Shown here piece by piece: positions 40,529 to 51,269 of a stretch of 64,000 nucleotides of DNA (within the stretch, counting starts at the first letter, position 1; every line of letters starts with the position of its first letter). The position numbers and the translations under genes are program-made. Location: contig OY757917.1 of NCBI GenBank assembly GCA_963585895.1, forward strand, positions 100,861,301 through 100,925,300. Direction: 5' to 3'. The notes under the pieces are model-generated. The model saw nothing but the letters and a program-made list of their open reading frames with translations. It searched no databases and had not been told where the DNA came from. The DNA comes from Sepioteuthis lessoniana. Lineage: Eukaryota > Mollusca > Cephalopoda > Myopsida > Loliginidae.

Positions 40529-40769
40529 TTGTTTTGGTTTCTTTGCTTAGTGACATATCAACCTTTATAAGTTATTTAATGCCAAAGTCATTCTCCTAGA
40601 AGAACAGTAGTGGTACAATTTAACCCATAGCTGGAAGGATAAGGGGATTCATACCTTTCCCAAGGGCATTTGTCTGAAAGTGAACGTAATAGAATGACTG
40701 GAGTTCGAACTCACTTATTACGATTCCGCAGTCCATCGCTTTAACCATTACACCACGAGGTTACTCCCT
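40529..40769 (-). mobile_element. tSINE-2 copy with 15-bp TSD, in LINE-H
   Basis: Flanked by CTGGACATAATTAGT (40514-40528) and CTGGACACAATTAGT (40770-40784), one difference. Reverse tail TTGTTTTGGTTTCTTTGC, ACATATCAACCTTTATAAGT; head end CCATTACACCACGAGG. 241 bp. Confidence 0.95.
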
Positions 40770-40869
40770 CTGGACACAATTAGTCACTGCCATCTCTCAG
40801 TGTATGACATAGTACATAACCGTCAATTTCTTTGTCCTTTGGTCGATTTATCTGAGACTTCTCTTGTCT

Positions 40870-41935
40870 ATTATCTTAATCGTTTACAAGTTTTCCACAC
40901 CAGCGCTAGCCAGTGGTTTTCCACTGGAGTTTGAGTAACAGTAAGTCTCTGCAAGTGTCCAGGACTCTTAGTATTCTGGCTGGTATTAATAATGCTGTAT
41001 TCTGGATGGTCTCCACTCGTCCCCTTATTTCCAAGCCCTCCAGTCCCTTTATCAATTATTTGATAACTGTTCTGAGTGCACCAATTACAATTGCTATTAC
41101 CGTCACTTTCATGTTTCATAGTATTGTAAGTTCTCTAGCAAGATCTAGGTACTTATCTCTCTTTTTGCTTTCCTTTAGTTTTACCCTGTGATCAGCCGGA
41201 ACAGTAAAGTCCACTATTCTACAGGTTTTTTTTTTCGCTGACTATAACTAGGTCTGGTCGTCTGGCCAAGATTAAATGATCTGTTTGTATTTTAAAATCC
41301 CAGAGTTTTTCGTGCGTCTCATTTTCTATGATTGGTTATACATACACCATTTGTTTGTATGATCAAATTTAAACTTCTTGCACCATTCCCAGTGGATCAC
41401 CTTCCCTACCCAGTCATGTCTAGTTTTAAATTCTCTTTGCACTGATTTACTGCATTCGCTTATTATGTGATTGATTGTTTCGTTTCTATCACCACATAGT
41501 CTACATCTGCTATTTTGTTGCTCTAGTCTATATATCAGAGGGGTTACAGTTTCTCTCTAAAGGTTTCCCTTTCTTAGCCCTGTCCAAATTTTCTCGAATG
41601 AGATTTTGCTTGTTTTTCGCTTGATGTGTCTATACGGTTGTTTTTCTTCCTATTTTTGTTTTCTGGTTATTTTATTCTGTTGATGCTTGTGTTGTCTGTA
41701 TTGTGTCTGGTGGCTGTAATCAGTCTACCTCCATGTTTTTTTTATATTGTCTTCTAGTCGTTGTATCGTTACATCAATGTTATCTTCAATGCTGGTGAAT
41801 ACTCTTTCTCCTTCTTTTCTTGACACATACAGTGTGTCAAAATCATATCTGGGATATAAGGCCTTATTTATAGACATGAGATTTCTACTTCTCTGGTCCA
41901 TTTCTTAAAGTTCTCTCTCATCTAATTTATTATTA
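40870..41935 (-). pseudogene. LINE-H 3' region, fragment 2 (longest in the cluster)
   Basis: Reading the minus strand from about 41890 down: stops-interrupted ORF with CRLCGDRNETINHIISEC (41445-41520), a CX2CX8HX4C zinc-knuckle-like motif, then FKTRHDWVG, HWEWCKKFKFDHTNKW-type sequence, LLWDF / QTDHLI, a VVDFTVPAD-type segment and the C-terminal ALG..GLGNKGT region. The 3' end is GTGTGGAAAACTTGTAAACG. In related non-LTR elements this region follows the reverse transcriptase domain. Confidence 0.8.
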
Positions 41936-42395
41936 TTTACTCTTTTAGAGTTTTTCACATCAGTGTTAGCTGATGGTTTTTCACTGGAGTTTAAGTGACA
42001 ACAAGTCTCCTTAAGTCTCCAGGACTCTTTTCAGTATTCTGGCCGTTCTCAGTAATGCTGTCATTTTGATAGTCACTACCCGTCCGCCAACCTTTAAGTC
42101 CTCATGGCCTTTTAATAATCCTTTAGTTATTGTGCCGAAAGCACCAATCACAATTGGCACAATCGTTACTTTCATCTTCCATAGTTTTTTCAATTCTCTA
42201 GCAAGGCCGAGGTACTTATTTCTCTTTTCACTTTCCTTCAGATTTATTCTATGGTCAGCTGGGACAGTAAAGTCGACAATTTTGCAAATTCTCTTCTTTT
42301 TTTTTGTTAATTATTGTAAGATCTGGTCTTCTGGCCGAGATTAGGTGATCCGTGTGTATGTCAAAGTCCCATTATTAACTGAATCCGTTGAAATT
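41936..42395 (-). pseudogene. LINE-H 3' region, fragment 3
   Basis: LWKMKVTIVPIVIGAFGTIT and KGHEDLKVGGRVVTIK, RTARILKRVLET are encoded without a break at 42011-42193; further 5' AVPADHRINLKE-like sequence. 3' end is AAAACTCTAAAAGAGTAAAT then an AAT-rich tail at 41928-41940. Truncated at 42395. Confidence 0.85.
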
Positions 42396-42406
42396 ACATG
42401 CTGTAA

Positions 42407-42655
42407 TCAAGATAGACGAACCAGACACGCAGGACACTGCTGGAGAAGTAAGGACAAACTCATCAGTGATGTACTCCTATAGACCCCCGCATATGGCCTA
42501 GCAAAAGCAGGACGACCAGCTCGAACATACATACAGCAGCTATGTAAGGATACGGGATGTAGCCCCGAAGACCGGCCAAAAGCGATGAATGATAGGGAGA
42601 AGTGGCGAGAGAGGCTCAGGGATATCCGTGCTAGCGGCACGACATGATGATGATA
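42407..42655 (+). pseudogene. LINE-G 3' end, short
   Basis: Encodes RRTRHAGHCWRSKDKLISDV, a stop before TPAYGLAKAGRPARTYIQ, then a frame through KTGQKR.MNDREKWRERL. Tail GACATGATGATGATATGA. Confidence 0.85.
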
Positions 42656-42732
42656 TGATAAGATATTCATACTGTATTAAACATAATCGTCGATGTTTAG
42701 CCGTGTATGCTTAATATGACTTTTATAACTTT

Positions 42733-42782
42733 ATCGGTAGATATTGAATTATATATATATATATATATATAATTCAATATCT

Positions 42783-42788
<6 letters not shown>
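42733..42788. repeat. Perfect 56-bp palindrome with (AT)10 centre
   Basis: Arms ATCGGTAGATATTGAATT (42733-42750) and its exact complement (42771-42788), centre (AT)10. A further TA array runs on to 42824. Confidence 0.95.
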
Positions 42789-42828
<40 letters not shown>

Positions 42829-42924
42829 ATGTTTAGGAGATGTTTTATCTAAGATGGTATTTTTTTCCGAATACATAATTCTTTTAGTTAGGAAGCTGAC
42901 GTATGGTGCTGTTTTGTATATATA

Positions 42925-43655
42925 TCATTTGTTAGTATGGTCCAATTTCCTTTCCAAACCTTTTAGGGCCATTCCAAGTACTCCCACTACACTAGGTATC
43001 ACCGTCATCTTTCGGTTCCACAGATTTTTAAGCTCTCTAGAAACATCCAACTATTTAGCTATTTTTGCTTTCTTTTATTCTCATCTATAATCTGCATGAA
43101 CGGCAAAACCTACCAGGTAAAAAGTCGTTTTATTTGTTGCTAACACTAGGTTCGTATTGCAAAAACTTAGCGAATATTATTGGTTTCATTTTCTTGGAAA
43201 GTTTCTGTTTGTAGACATACCATCTGTCAGTATGGCTGAGTTTAATCTCTTGCACAATTCCCAATGGATCTCCCTTCCATCCTGTCGAGCCAAGTCTTGT
43301 ATTGAGTGGACATAATTGGTTTTTATGGCGTTATTTTGTGCTACTATCAAAAGAGATATAATTTTTCGGTTGAGTTTTCCTCTTCTTATGTATGTCCACG
43401 TCATTTTGTGTGTCATTTCCTTTGTTTGTTACTTGATGTATCCATACAGTTGTTTTTCTTCCTATTTTTGTTTTCTAGTTTTTATTGTTTTACTTACTTC
43501 TGAAGTTATTTCTACTAATACTGCCGCTACTTGCTGTTTTAATTCATCATTTTTTGTTCTTTTGTGTATATTCTTCGGATCCCTGAATTGCAGTATCAAC
43601 GCAATCTTAAATGCTGGCGGATCCTCTTCTTCCTTCTTTCTTGCTTCCTTTGTTG
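42925..43655 (-). pseudogene. LINE-H fragment 4 (old)
   Basis: ARQDGREIHWELCKRLNSA is encoded at 43230-43300, preceded by MTHKMTWTYIRRGKLNRKII; downstream pieces cover the FLWNRKMTVIPSVVGVLGMA region. Many stops. A T-rich 5' part reaches about 43655. Confidence 0.7.
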
Positions 43656-43659
43656 ATGT

Positions 43660-43765
43660 TGATTTTAATGGACTGTCAACACGTTTAAGGTAATTTTATG
43701 CTTCGAGGTAATGGTACCCACATATTTACATTTTTGTGTAGTTTTTTCATAATTTTTTTTTTTTT
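43660..43765 (-). mobile_element. NR-2 tail fragment
   Basis: GTTGATTTTAATGGACTGTC, AACACGTTTAAGGTAATTTT and ATATTTACATTTTTGTGTAG match the NR-2 tail region at 4772 and 32228. Confidence 0.6.
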
Positions 43766-43959
43766 TTGCATTCAGTCCTTGACACATACAGTCTGTTTGT
43801 GTCCTTTTAGGGGTGAAAGGTCTTGTGTATCGTTATTAATTTCCTAGGTCTTTGGTCTCCCCGTCTGGGCTCGTCTTTAGTCATTTTAATGGCTCAGATT
43901 ATATTAACAGGTAGACTACCCTGGTATTTATTCCTTTGATGAGATTTTAATGGCTATTA

Positions 43960-44440
43960 TCATTATTACTTACTCCTTTAGAGTTTTTCACATCAGTGTT
44001 AGCAGATGGTTTTTCACTGGAATTTGAATGACAGCAAGTCTCCTCAAGTCACCAGGACTCGTCTCAGTATTCTGGCCGTTCACAGCAATGCTGTTGTTTG
44101 GATGGTCTCTACCCATCCATCAACTTCCAAGTCCTCCAGGCCCTTTAATTATAGTGCCTAACGCACCAATCACAATTGGCACAATTGTTACTTTCATGTT
44201 CCACAGTTTTTTTCAATTCTCTAGCAAGGTCGAGGTACTTATCCTTCTTTTCACTTCAGATTTATTCTGTGGTCCGCCGGGACAGCAAAGTCAACAATTT
44301 TGCAGATTCTCTTTCTTTTCTTGATTATTATGAGGTCTGGTCTTCTGGCCGGGATTAGGTGATCCGTTTGTATGTTAAAGTCCCATAGGAGTTCGTGCGA
44401 GCTATTTTCTAGGACAGGTGCTGGGTTGTTCGTATACCAT
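43960..44440 (-). pseudogene. LINE-H fragment 5
   Basis: YTNNPAPVLENSSHELLWDF, NIQTDHLIPARRPDLIIIKK and KRICKIVDFAVPADHRINLK are encoded at 44251-44440, then NCGT*KLQLCQL-type sequence after a frame change. 3' end AAAAACTCTAAAGGAGTAAG with an AAT-rich tail at 43948-43966. Confidence 0.85.
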
Positions 44441-44549
44441 AGCTGATGATTTTTCACTTGAGTTTGAGTGACAGCAAGTCTCCTTAAATCACCAGAACTC
44501 TTCTCGGTATTCTGGTCTATATTATTATTATTATTATTATTATTATACT
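44441..44549 (-). pseudogene. LINE-H 3' end scrap joined to (AAT)10
   Basis: Minus strand: (AAT)n at 44519-44549, then DQNTEKSSGDLRRLAVTQTQ to the ORF end. The join between an AAT tail and the middle of another LINE-H 3' end looks like one copy inserted in another. Confidence 0.75.
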
Positions 44550-44930
44550 CTATGCGGGGTTTTCGCAACAGATCTAACTGGTGTTTTTTTTTTACTGGAG
44601 TTTAACTGATAGTAAGTCTTCTTACATCTTCAGGATTTTTATCATGATTATTTCTGGCGAGTTTTTTCACAACAGCGATAGGTGATAGTCTTTTACTGGA
44701 ATGAATTACAATTAATATCACCATCACTCTCATGCCCCAAAACTTTCTTATTTCTATGGCTAGGTCTTTGTACGTGTATATCTTTTTCACTTTCTTCGGT
44801 TTTAACTCTGCAGTTTGCTGGGTCGGCAAAGTCCGCTATACGCTTTTTTTTTTCGTTAATTATCACAAGGTGTGGTCTTCTGGCCGGGATTTGGTGATTT
44901 ATTAGTATCTAAAAATCCCAGGGAATTTTA
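44550..44930 (-). pseudogene. LINE-H fragment 6
   Basis: Broken frame with NHQIPARRPHLVIINEKK-like, ADPANCRVKTEESEKDIYTY and KFWGMRVMVILIVIHSS, ending in DGKKRLTIS-type sequence. Tail is the (AAT)10 at 44519-44549. Confidence 0.7.
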
Positions 44931-44964
44931 TGCTTCAGATTCTGGTTTGTGCAGTGTGGTCAAA

Positions 44965-45430
44965 TTATTATAATTATTATCTGTTCCTTTGAGAGATTTT
45001 CACACCTGCATTAGCCTATGGTTTCTCAATGGAGTGTAAATGACAGAAAATTGCCTCAAGTCACCAGGACTCTTCTCAGTATTCAAGCCGATCTCGGTAA
45101 TGCAGTAGTTTGGATGGTCTGTATTTGTCCTCTTATTTCCAAGTCCTCCAGTCCCTGTACCAAATCATTGGTGACTGTACCAAGGGCAACAGTCACAATT
45201 GTTACAACCGTCACTTTCATGTTCTACAGCTTTTTCACTTCCGTAGCAATGTCCAGGTATTTATCCTTCTTTTCGCTTTCTTTCAATTTTATCATGAGGT
45301 CAGCAAAGTCCACAATTTGGCAAGTTCTTTTTTTTTTGTTGATTATTACTAAGTCTGGTCGCCTGGTCGAGATTAAGTGATCCGTTTGTATCTCAAAATC
45401 CCAGAGGAATTAGTTCTTATCTTTCACCAG
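44965..45430 (-). pseudogene. LINE-H fragment 7
   Basis: LLWDFEIQTDHLISTRRPDL, KNLPNCGLC / LMIKLKESEKKDKYLDIATE-like and KLWNMKVTVVTIVTVALGTV in broken frames; 3' end AAAATCTCTCAAAGGAACAG with AAT-rich tail at 44964-44982. Confidence 0.75.
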
Positions 45431-45793
45431 GTACTCGTTGAGTTTTTTACACAAATGTTATCAGAAATTTTTACTGAAGATCAAAATCTTGTAAGTTTCT
45501 TCAGAACTCTCACTAATTTAAAGAAAATAGCATTACTTACCCATATTACTTATTACATATAATTTCTCATAAAAATGAAGGAATTAAAGTTGCTTTTATT
45601 AATTTCAGGATAATTATTCGCATGTTTTATTTGTTTTTTATCGTTTTTTTTACTTCGGGTGACTACCTTGTTTACACCGAGTGTGGTGGACCGAGAGCAT
45701 TTTCGGTTCACATATACACGCGAAAACAAGTAAAAATCCATTGATCTGTCGAATAAATGTTCGATTTTATTATTTTCTCGATTTGGAAAGGTA
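45431..45793. other. Unassigned AT-rich DNA
   Basis: No feature recognised. Confidence 0.35.
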
Positions 45794-46350
45794 TGTAGCA
45801 GAAAGAAACTTTTTCAGAAAGAATCTTTGGCGCGTAATTTAATTTGACCTTTAGAGTTTGCCGAATATTTTCACTCAATCAGGATGACTTGTCCTATTCA
45901 GTCCGAACCATATTTCATAGCTGCACCAAAAATTGAAGAAATCCTGCGAATCTCTCTCTCGCTCAGAAATCCTCAAAGGGAACGGACATCTTAACGTCTG
46001 CTCCTGAATACCAGTAGCACCATTATACACTATGAGGAGAGCCATATAGTTTATGGATCCCTTGGGTCTATTCTTCTTGACCAAGGGATCCTAGTTAAAA
46101 ACAAATTAGATGATACACTCTAACAACTTCCTACCTTCTTTCCTTCCTACGAGGTTCTCAGTATACCAACATAAACCCCTTTACTTCGTGCTGCCATTAA
46201 AATCTTGATACAAAAACCTAACGACGTCTTTGTTCTTCTCCACCACCTTTATTTTCCATTAACATTTAGCAGGAGGATAACAACCAACGAAATACCAACG
46301 CTACCAACGAAATACCAATGCAACCAACGAAATACCAACAAAACCAACTT
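45794..46350 (+). mobile_element. LTR-like repeat family, copy 2
   Basis: TGTAGCAGAAAGAAACTTTT, TTGGCGCGTAATTTAATTTG, TTCACTCAATCAGGATGACT, TATGAGGAGAGCCATATAGT and a hairpin block at 46055-46091 (GGATCCCTTGG pairing with CCAAGGGATCC). Three ~20-bp CCAACGAAATACCAA units lie near the presumed end (46285-46345). Confidence 0.5.
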
Positions 46351-46514
46351 AAATCTAAAAAACCCAATAATAATAATAATAACAATAATAATGTTATCCC
46401 CATCGCTATAGGTAGTATTAACTTTTGATGGGTTTCATTTTTTTAAAGACCGACTATTGAGATGAAATAAGTTTTCTCACTAACATGGCATTTGGCTGTG
46501 ACAACACTCAACAT

Positions 46515-46640
46515 TATTAGGCACGTAGCAAGGGTAAAGTGGAGCAATCCAGGGGAAGGAATAGCGCCCTCCCCTACACCTCGGTGTCGTAGCTATTGAA
46601 AAGGGAGCCTTCGAGTCGCCTTCGACCACGGTCGCCAACA
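46515..46640 (+). mobile_element. tSINE-1, 5'-truncated
   Basis: Body only: AGCAAGGGTAAAGTGGAGCA, GGAATAGCGCCCTCCCCTAC, CGACCACGGTCGCCAAC. No tRNA-like head. Confidence 0.8.
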
Positions 46641-46821
46641 ACATCTAGCACCTGCTTCTCGTTACGATCACTAAGATCGTGGGTTAACGACGCTAGATGT
46701 GAGACGAACAACCTTTTACAGTAAATTGGCAGTAATTTAAAAAGGGTGAGAGATAGATCCCACCTGTACTGGATCTTCAATTAACATCTAAAATCTTTTC
46801 ATTTATCATATCATATTTAGC

Positions 46822-47103
46822 AACCCCTCCGCTCGGGCAGGATATAACACAGGGTCAATTTTTAAGCGGAGTTTAACAGGTTTCAATTCAGAGTTTTCCT
46901 TCTCCTAGACTAGTTGCCTTCCCAAGGCCGAAGAACCCAGTTTGTCCTACTATTTACCCATAGCTGGAGGGAGAATAATTGGATTCATACCCTTCCCAAG
47001 GGTATTAGTGCTATGTGAAAATGCAATCAGTCTCGTCAAGGATTTGAACTCGTGTCACCGTGTCCATTTCCTACGACGATAACCATTACACCACGGGCAC
47101 CTT
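46822..47103 (-). mobile_element. tSINE-3 copy, near complete
   Basis: Left AGCAACCCCTCCGCTCGGGC (3' end), TTAAGCGGAGTTTAACAGGT, TTACCCATAGCTGGAGGGAG (central domain), GGATTTGAACTCGTGTCACC (B box complement), right CCATTACACCACGGGCACC (A box complement and 5' end). Confidence 0.85.
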
Positions 47104-47504
47104 ATATGTAATATGTAATATGGGTAAGTAACGCTATTTTCTTTTAATCTATAATTCTCACAATTTATTACAGCCGCTAACATCGCTTCAAAGGTGGCGG
47201 AGACCTAGCTTTACGGAATGATGGACATCTGATGTTTAGTTACAGGTAATATTCATTCAGTTTTACAAATATTAAGTTATTCCAACCTCTTTTCTAGATT
47301 CTAAGGAACTTTCCGAAGTATATTCATTATCAGGGGCTTATTATTTAACTTTATACGCAACATTTTTTTCATTTTTTTAAGAAAGTCTACGCAGTTCCGC
47401 GGCTTTCAATTTAACTGTGGTCTGCTTGAAAACTGACCTTCATTATCTGCCATTTATTCTCTTATCATGACTGTATCTGATCTATCCTTGATTGGGTCTG
47501 CCAT
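47104..47504. other. Unassigned DNA
   Basis: No recognised repeat or frame. Confidence 0.35.
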
Positions 47505-47775
47505 ATATCATTACTTTTATACTCTTAGCGAGTTTTTCACACCAGTGTTAGCTAATGATCTTTCACTGGAGTCTGATAGACAGCAAGTCTCCTCAAGTCT
47601 TCAGGACTCTTTTCAGTAATCTGGCCGATCCCAACAACGCTATATTTTGGATGGTCTCCATTCGTACTCCGATTTCCAAATCTTCCAAACCCTTGGACAG
47701 CGTCACAACTGGCGACTTCATCACTTTCATGTTCCACAGCTTTCTTAGTTCTCTGGCAAGGTCCATGTATTTGAT
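47505..47775 (-). pseudogene. LINE-H 3' region, short
   Basis: KKAVEHESDEVASCDAVQGF, GRFGNRS / NGDHPKYSVVGIGQITE: a shifted-frame reading of the LINE-H C-terminus; the LAVYQTPVKDH end and 3' AAAAACTCGCTAAGAGTATA are clear. The 5' limit abuts the microsatellite. Confidence 0.75.
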
Positions 47776-47801
47776 TCTTCTTCTTCTTCTTCTTCTTCTT
47801 C

Positions 47802-47852
<51 letters not shown>
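47776..47852. repeat. (TTC)n(TTA)n microsatellite
   Basis: About 9 TTC then about 16 TTA units; poly-Asn/Lys frames here are artefacts. Confidence 0.95.
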
Positions 47853-47853
<1 letters not shown>

Positions 47854-48317
47854 CGAAAATGTGGAGTAACAGAGGAGCATGAAGACTTAGAGTCTCCTAA
47901 GCACTTTCATTGCTCTCTCTCTCGCTCTCTCTTTCTCTCTTTCTCTTATAAGAGCTCAAATGCATACACTGATCAGTCCAGCCTTTGCCAACCATCCCCA
48001 TGTTGATCAAAACAGCCCACACAAACCCGCTGGTCCGCAAAAAGACCGCATCAGTGAAATGTTCTGTTCAATCAAACTCGCAAATCAACTGCAGAACCTT
48101 TTCTACTTTCCATTACCACTCATGAATATGTATCGAACTTAATTCAATCAGATAATCCCCTTTCTCCACCCAACAAGAATTGACCCTCCCTTCCTCTAGC
48201 CTCGTCAAGATCAGCTTTCCTCACCTCCTATTCAAATCGTTCCTTTTTCTATTGTATTTCCCCTTTTCTCGTTTATCTCAGTTTCTTTTCCCTTCTTTCT
48301 GTATATAATTCACGAGT
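47853..48317. other. Unassigned DNA
   Basis: A short CT run at 47910-47945, otherwise pyrimidine-rich mixed sequence. No feature recognised. Confidence 0.35.
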
Positions 48318-48408
48318 GATTTTCTTTTTCTTTCTTTCTTCCTTTCTTGCTGTCAGTCTCTGGATTTTTCTTTCTTTCTTTCTTTCTTGATGTCATACAC
48401 AGGATTTT

Positions 48409-48456
<48 letters not shown>

Positions 48457-48507
48457 TGCCACTTTCTTTCTTGCTGTCAGACTCTGGATTTTTCTTTCTT
48501 TCTTTCT

Positions 48508-48539
<32 letters not shown>

Positions 48540-48559
48540 TATGTCATACACAGGATTTT

Positions 48560-48599
<40 letters not shown>

Positions 48600-48635
48600 T
48601 GCCACTTTCTTTCTTGCTGTCAGACTCTGGATTTT

Positions 48636-48687
<52 letters not shown>

Positions 48688-48723
48688 TGCCACTTTCTTT
48701 CTTGCTGTCAGACTCTGGATTTT

Positions 48724-48759
<36 letters not shown>

Positions 48760-48902
48760 TGCCACCTTCTTTCTTGCTGTCAGACTCTGGATTTTTCTTT
48801 CTTTCCTTTTTTCTTTCTTTCTTTCTTGTTGTCATACTCTGGATTTTTCTTTCTTTCTTTCCTTCTTTCTTTCTTTCTTTCTTGCTGTCATACTCTGGAT
48901 TT

Positions 48903-48934
<32 letters not shown>

Positions 48935-49080
48935 TATTTATTTATTTGCCACTTTCTTTCTTGATGTCATACTCTGTATTTTTCTTTCTTTCCTTTTTTC
49001 TTTCTTTCTTTCCTTTTTTCTTTCTTTTTTTCTAGTTGTCATACTCTGGATTTTTCTTTCTTTCTTTCTTTCTTTCTTTG
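48318..49080. repeat. Compound (CTTT)n minisatellite with conserved spacers
   Basis: CTTT runs of 15-60 bp are separated by about 11 copies of a spacer carrying TTGCTGTCAGACTCTGGATT (variants: ATGTCATACACAGGATT, TTGTCATACTCTGGATT), several preceded by TTTGCCACTTTC. Spacers start at about 48350, 48388, 48471, 48541, 48615, 48704, 48774, 48827, 48885, 48962 and 49036. Frames of 236, 205 and 164 codons arise from it. Confidence 0.95.
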
Positions 49081-51090
49081 GTTGTTCTTCATCCTGATTT
49101 TCTCTTTCCTCAACATTATCTATCTTTGTATCTTAACCTTTCACTCCTCTTTTTTCTTTCCTTCTCTATATTTCTCTCAGATATCAATTTGTTTGTTAGT
49201 TTGTTTGCTTCTTTCTTTCTTCATCTATCCTTTTTCCCTAAAGACATTTCCCTCTTACTCTCTTGACCAGCTATCTGATGACCCCCAGCCCAAACCAATT
49301 CAGTCCATCAGAATATCACATGAACGAAAACAATACTCTTCCAAGCGTGATCAATCTAACTTCTCTCGAGTCCCCAACAACTTTTCCTTTTGCTTCCTTT
49401 TTACCAACCCACAAAAAATCTGCTTTCCTCGTTTTTCTGACCCTTGGTTTTTATTTAACCACATTTTTTATGATTCTTATTACAATTTTTTTTACATTTC
49501 AAATTCAACCCCGACACACACCACTTTTGTTTTACTTTTTTTTTAAAATTTTTTTTACAAATTAAAAAAAATCTTTTTTTTTTAATGTTTTCCTTTTTTT
49601 TTTATTCCCTCTGATCTTTTGACTGCCACAAATTATCTGTTGAATTAACTCAGTGTTTCGCGTTGTTCGGGGGAAAAATAGTCCCGGGCTTGATGGACCA
49701 CTTCCGGTATGGAAAACTTCATCTTAGATGGACCATTTCCGTCACAGAATGGATCACTTTTTGCCGCAGACATTAAGTGTCACGCACCATTAACCAGCAC
49801 ACGTAATAGCCCCACCCGATACCATTATGTCTGTCTGCCCCCCCCTCTCTCTCTCTTCTAATTTCTCTCTTAACCCCCTAAACTCATCCCTGTTCTATCG
49901 ACCTAAAAATGTCGCCCGCTTACACCCTCATTGCTTCCTTAAAGTGTCCCTGCAGTGAAGAGAAGAATGTGAGTTTTTTAAAGAAAGTTCGATTCGAAAC
50001 GATTCCTGCCAATTGACAGACATCTTGAACTCTTCTTTTCCAGCCTGTATTTTCTCTTTTTTTTTTTCTGCCGTCAAAATGGATAATTTTCTCTGCCACC
50101 ATTGAACTTGAATCACCAGTGAAGAATCAACTGAAGCAGGTTTTTCTGCTATTTGATAAACACTGTCTCTATTTTGTTGTTGGTTTACCATATATACAGT
50201 TATTCACTACGCTGACCCAAATTGATCATCCATCGTTCATCATCACCAAGTCATGATGATGATGATAATGATGATGATTTTTGGTATTAAATATTTCTTG
50301 GACAATTTTTGACAAAACACGGTGGCAATAAAATTATTTAAAAATATATAAGTTTCACCCAGGAGAAATATTTGCTCGGAATCGTAAGCTTGGATTGAGT
50401 ATGAAATATTTTTTTAAATGCTAATTTTTATTGGCTAGTTTTAGAATAAAATGTTTTATTGTATGCTGTCGACTGGCTATCCCAGAATAATAAAAAATAG
50501 ATAAAAAAAAAAATGGCAAGTTGCCACAATTGACGAGAAAGCCACCTTTAAACCCTCAAGCGGAAATACAGCTATTTGCTTTTAGGAATGCTTTTATTGA
50601 TCACCCAAGACTAATCTTTAAAACGTGTCTCATCAAAGAATTAGTCTGAGCCAGAACTATTCACACCTAAAAACAACTACCCACTCTAGAAGGGTCTCTA
50701 CGTCAAACCGAATTTTTGTTACATCTGCCGACGAGGTGTCAGGGTATAAATCTTACCTGAAACAACTGACAAATGACTCCATTATGATTATTTTCAGATG
50801 ACGTCATTAGTTTTTGTGGATAGCTTGGACCAATGGGAGCCTCCGGTTAGAAACAAGAAAGAGCCTTAACATATTTATTTATTTATTGATGTGTACGTGA
50901 CAAAACTCGCTTCTGGACAGGGGATTTTACATAAACAGTAAGAAAAAGAAATGCTCGTTAAAAAAGACTGTTGGTTTTTTTTTCTGGACAGAGCTCCTGG
51001 ACATTTGATGCGGGTGGATGATTCGATGGGATGTTCTGTAGCTTTTACTTAGAAACAAATACGTTAAATCAAAATATGCAGTCAACAGGG
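49081..51090. other. Longest stretch without recognised repeats
   Basis: 49081-49660 is T/C-rich; 49661-51090 is mixed. A few short blocks stand out: a CT run at 49850, GATGATGATG-type repeats at 50253-50278, a TTTATTTATTTATT run at 50874-50889. The 87- and 60-codon minus frames at 49920-50191 have no recognised domain. If unique DNA is wanted as an anchor, this is the best place in the window. Confidence 0.4.
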
Positions 51091-51250
51091 CTCAGAATAT
51101 GCAAACTGTATTCTTTGCAGGGGATAAGACCTTTCCAACCAAAAAATAGGCGTCTTGGGTATGATGCTAATATGGTGAAAGGGTTCCAGTCGTAGAGGTC
51201 TGGGGAATGTCGAGTACCCTTTCTCCGATCCGAAGTTGTAGTACCTGTTC
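51091..51250 (+). mobile_element. NR-2 head/body fragment
   Basis: CAGAATATGCAAACTGTATT, CAACCAAAAAATAGGCGTCT, GAGGTCTGGGGAATGTCGAG resemble the NR-2 sense head at 54290-54410. Confidence 0.5.
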
Positions 51251-51269
51251 GGGTCCTTCGAAACTGAAT

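Noticed and set aside
48347-49097. Leu/Ser/Phe-rich frames that look like membrane proteins
   Set aside because: They follow the CTTT repeat and its spacers in several frames at once.
49920-50191. Overlapping 87- and 60-codon minus frames in non-repetitive DNA
   Set aside because: Considered as an exon, but no domain, no clear splice signals and no homology I can recall.
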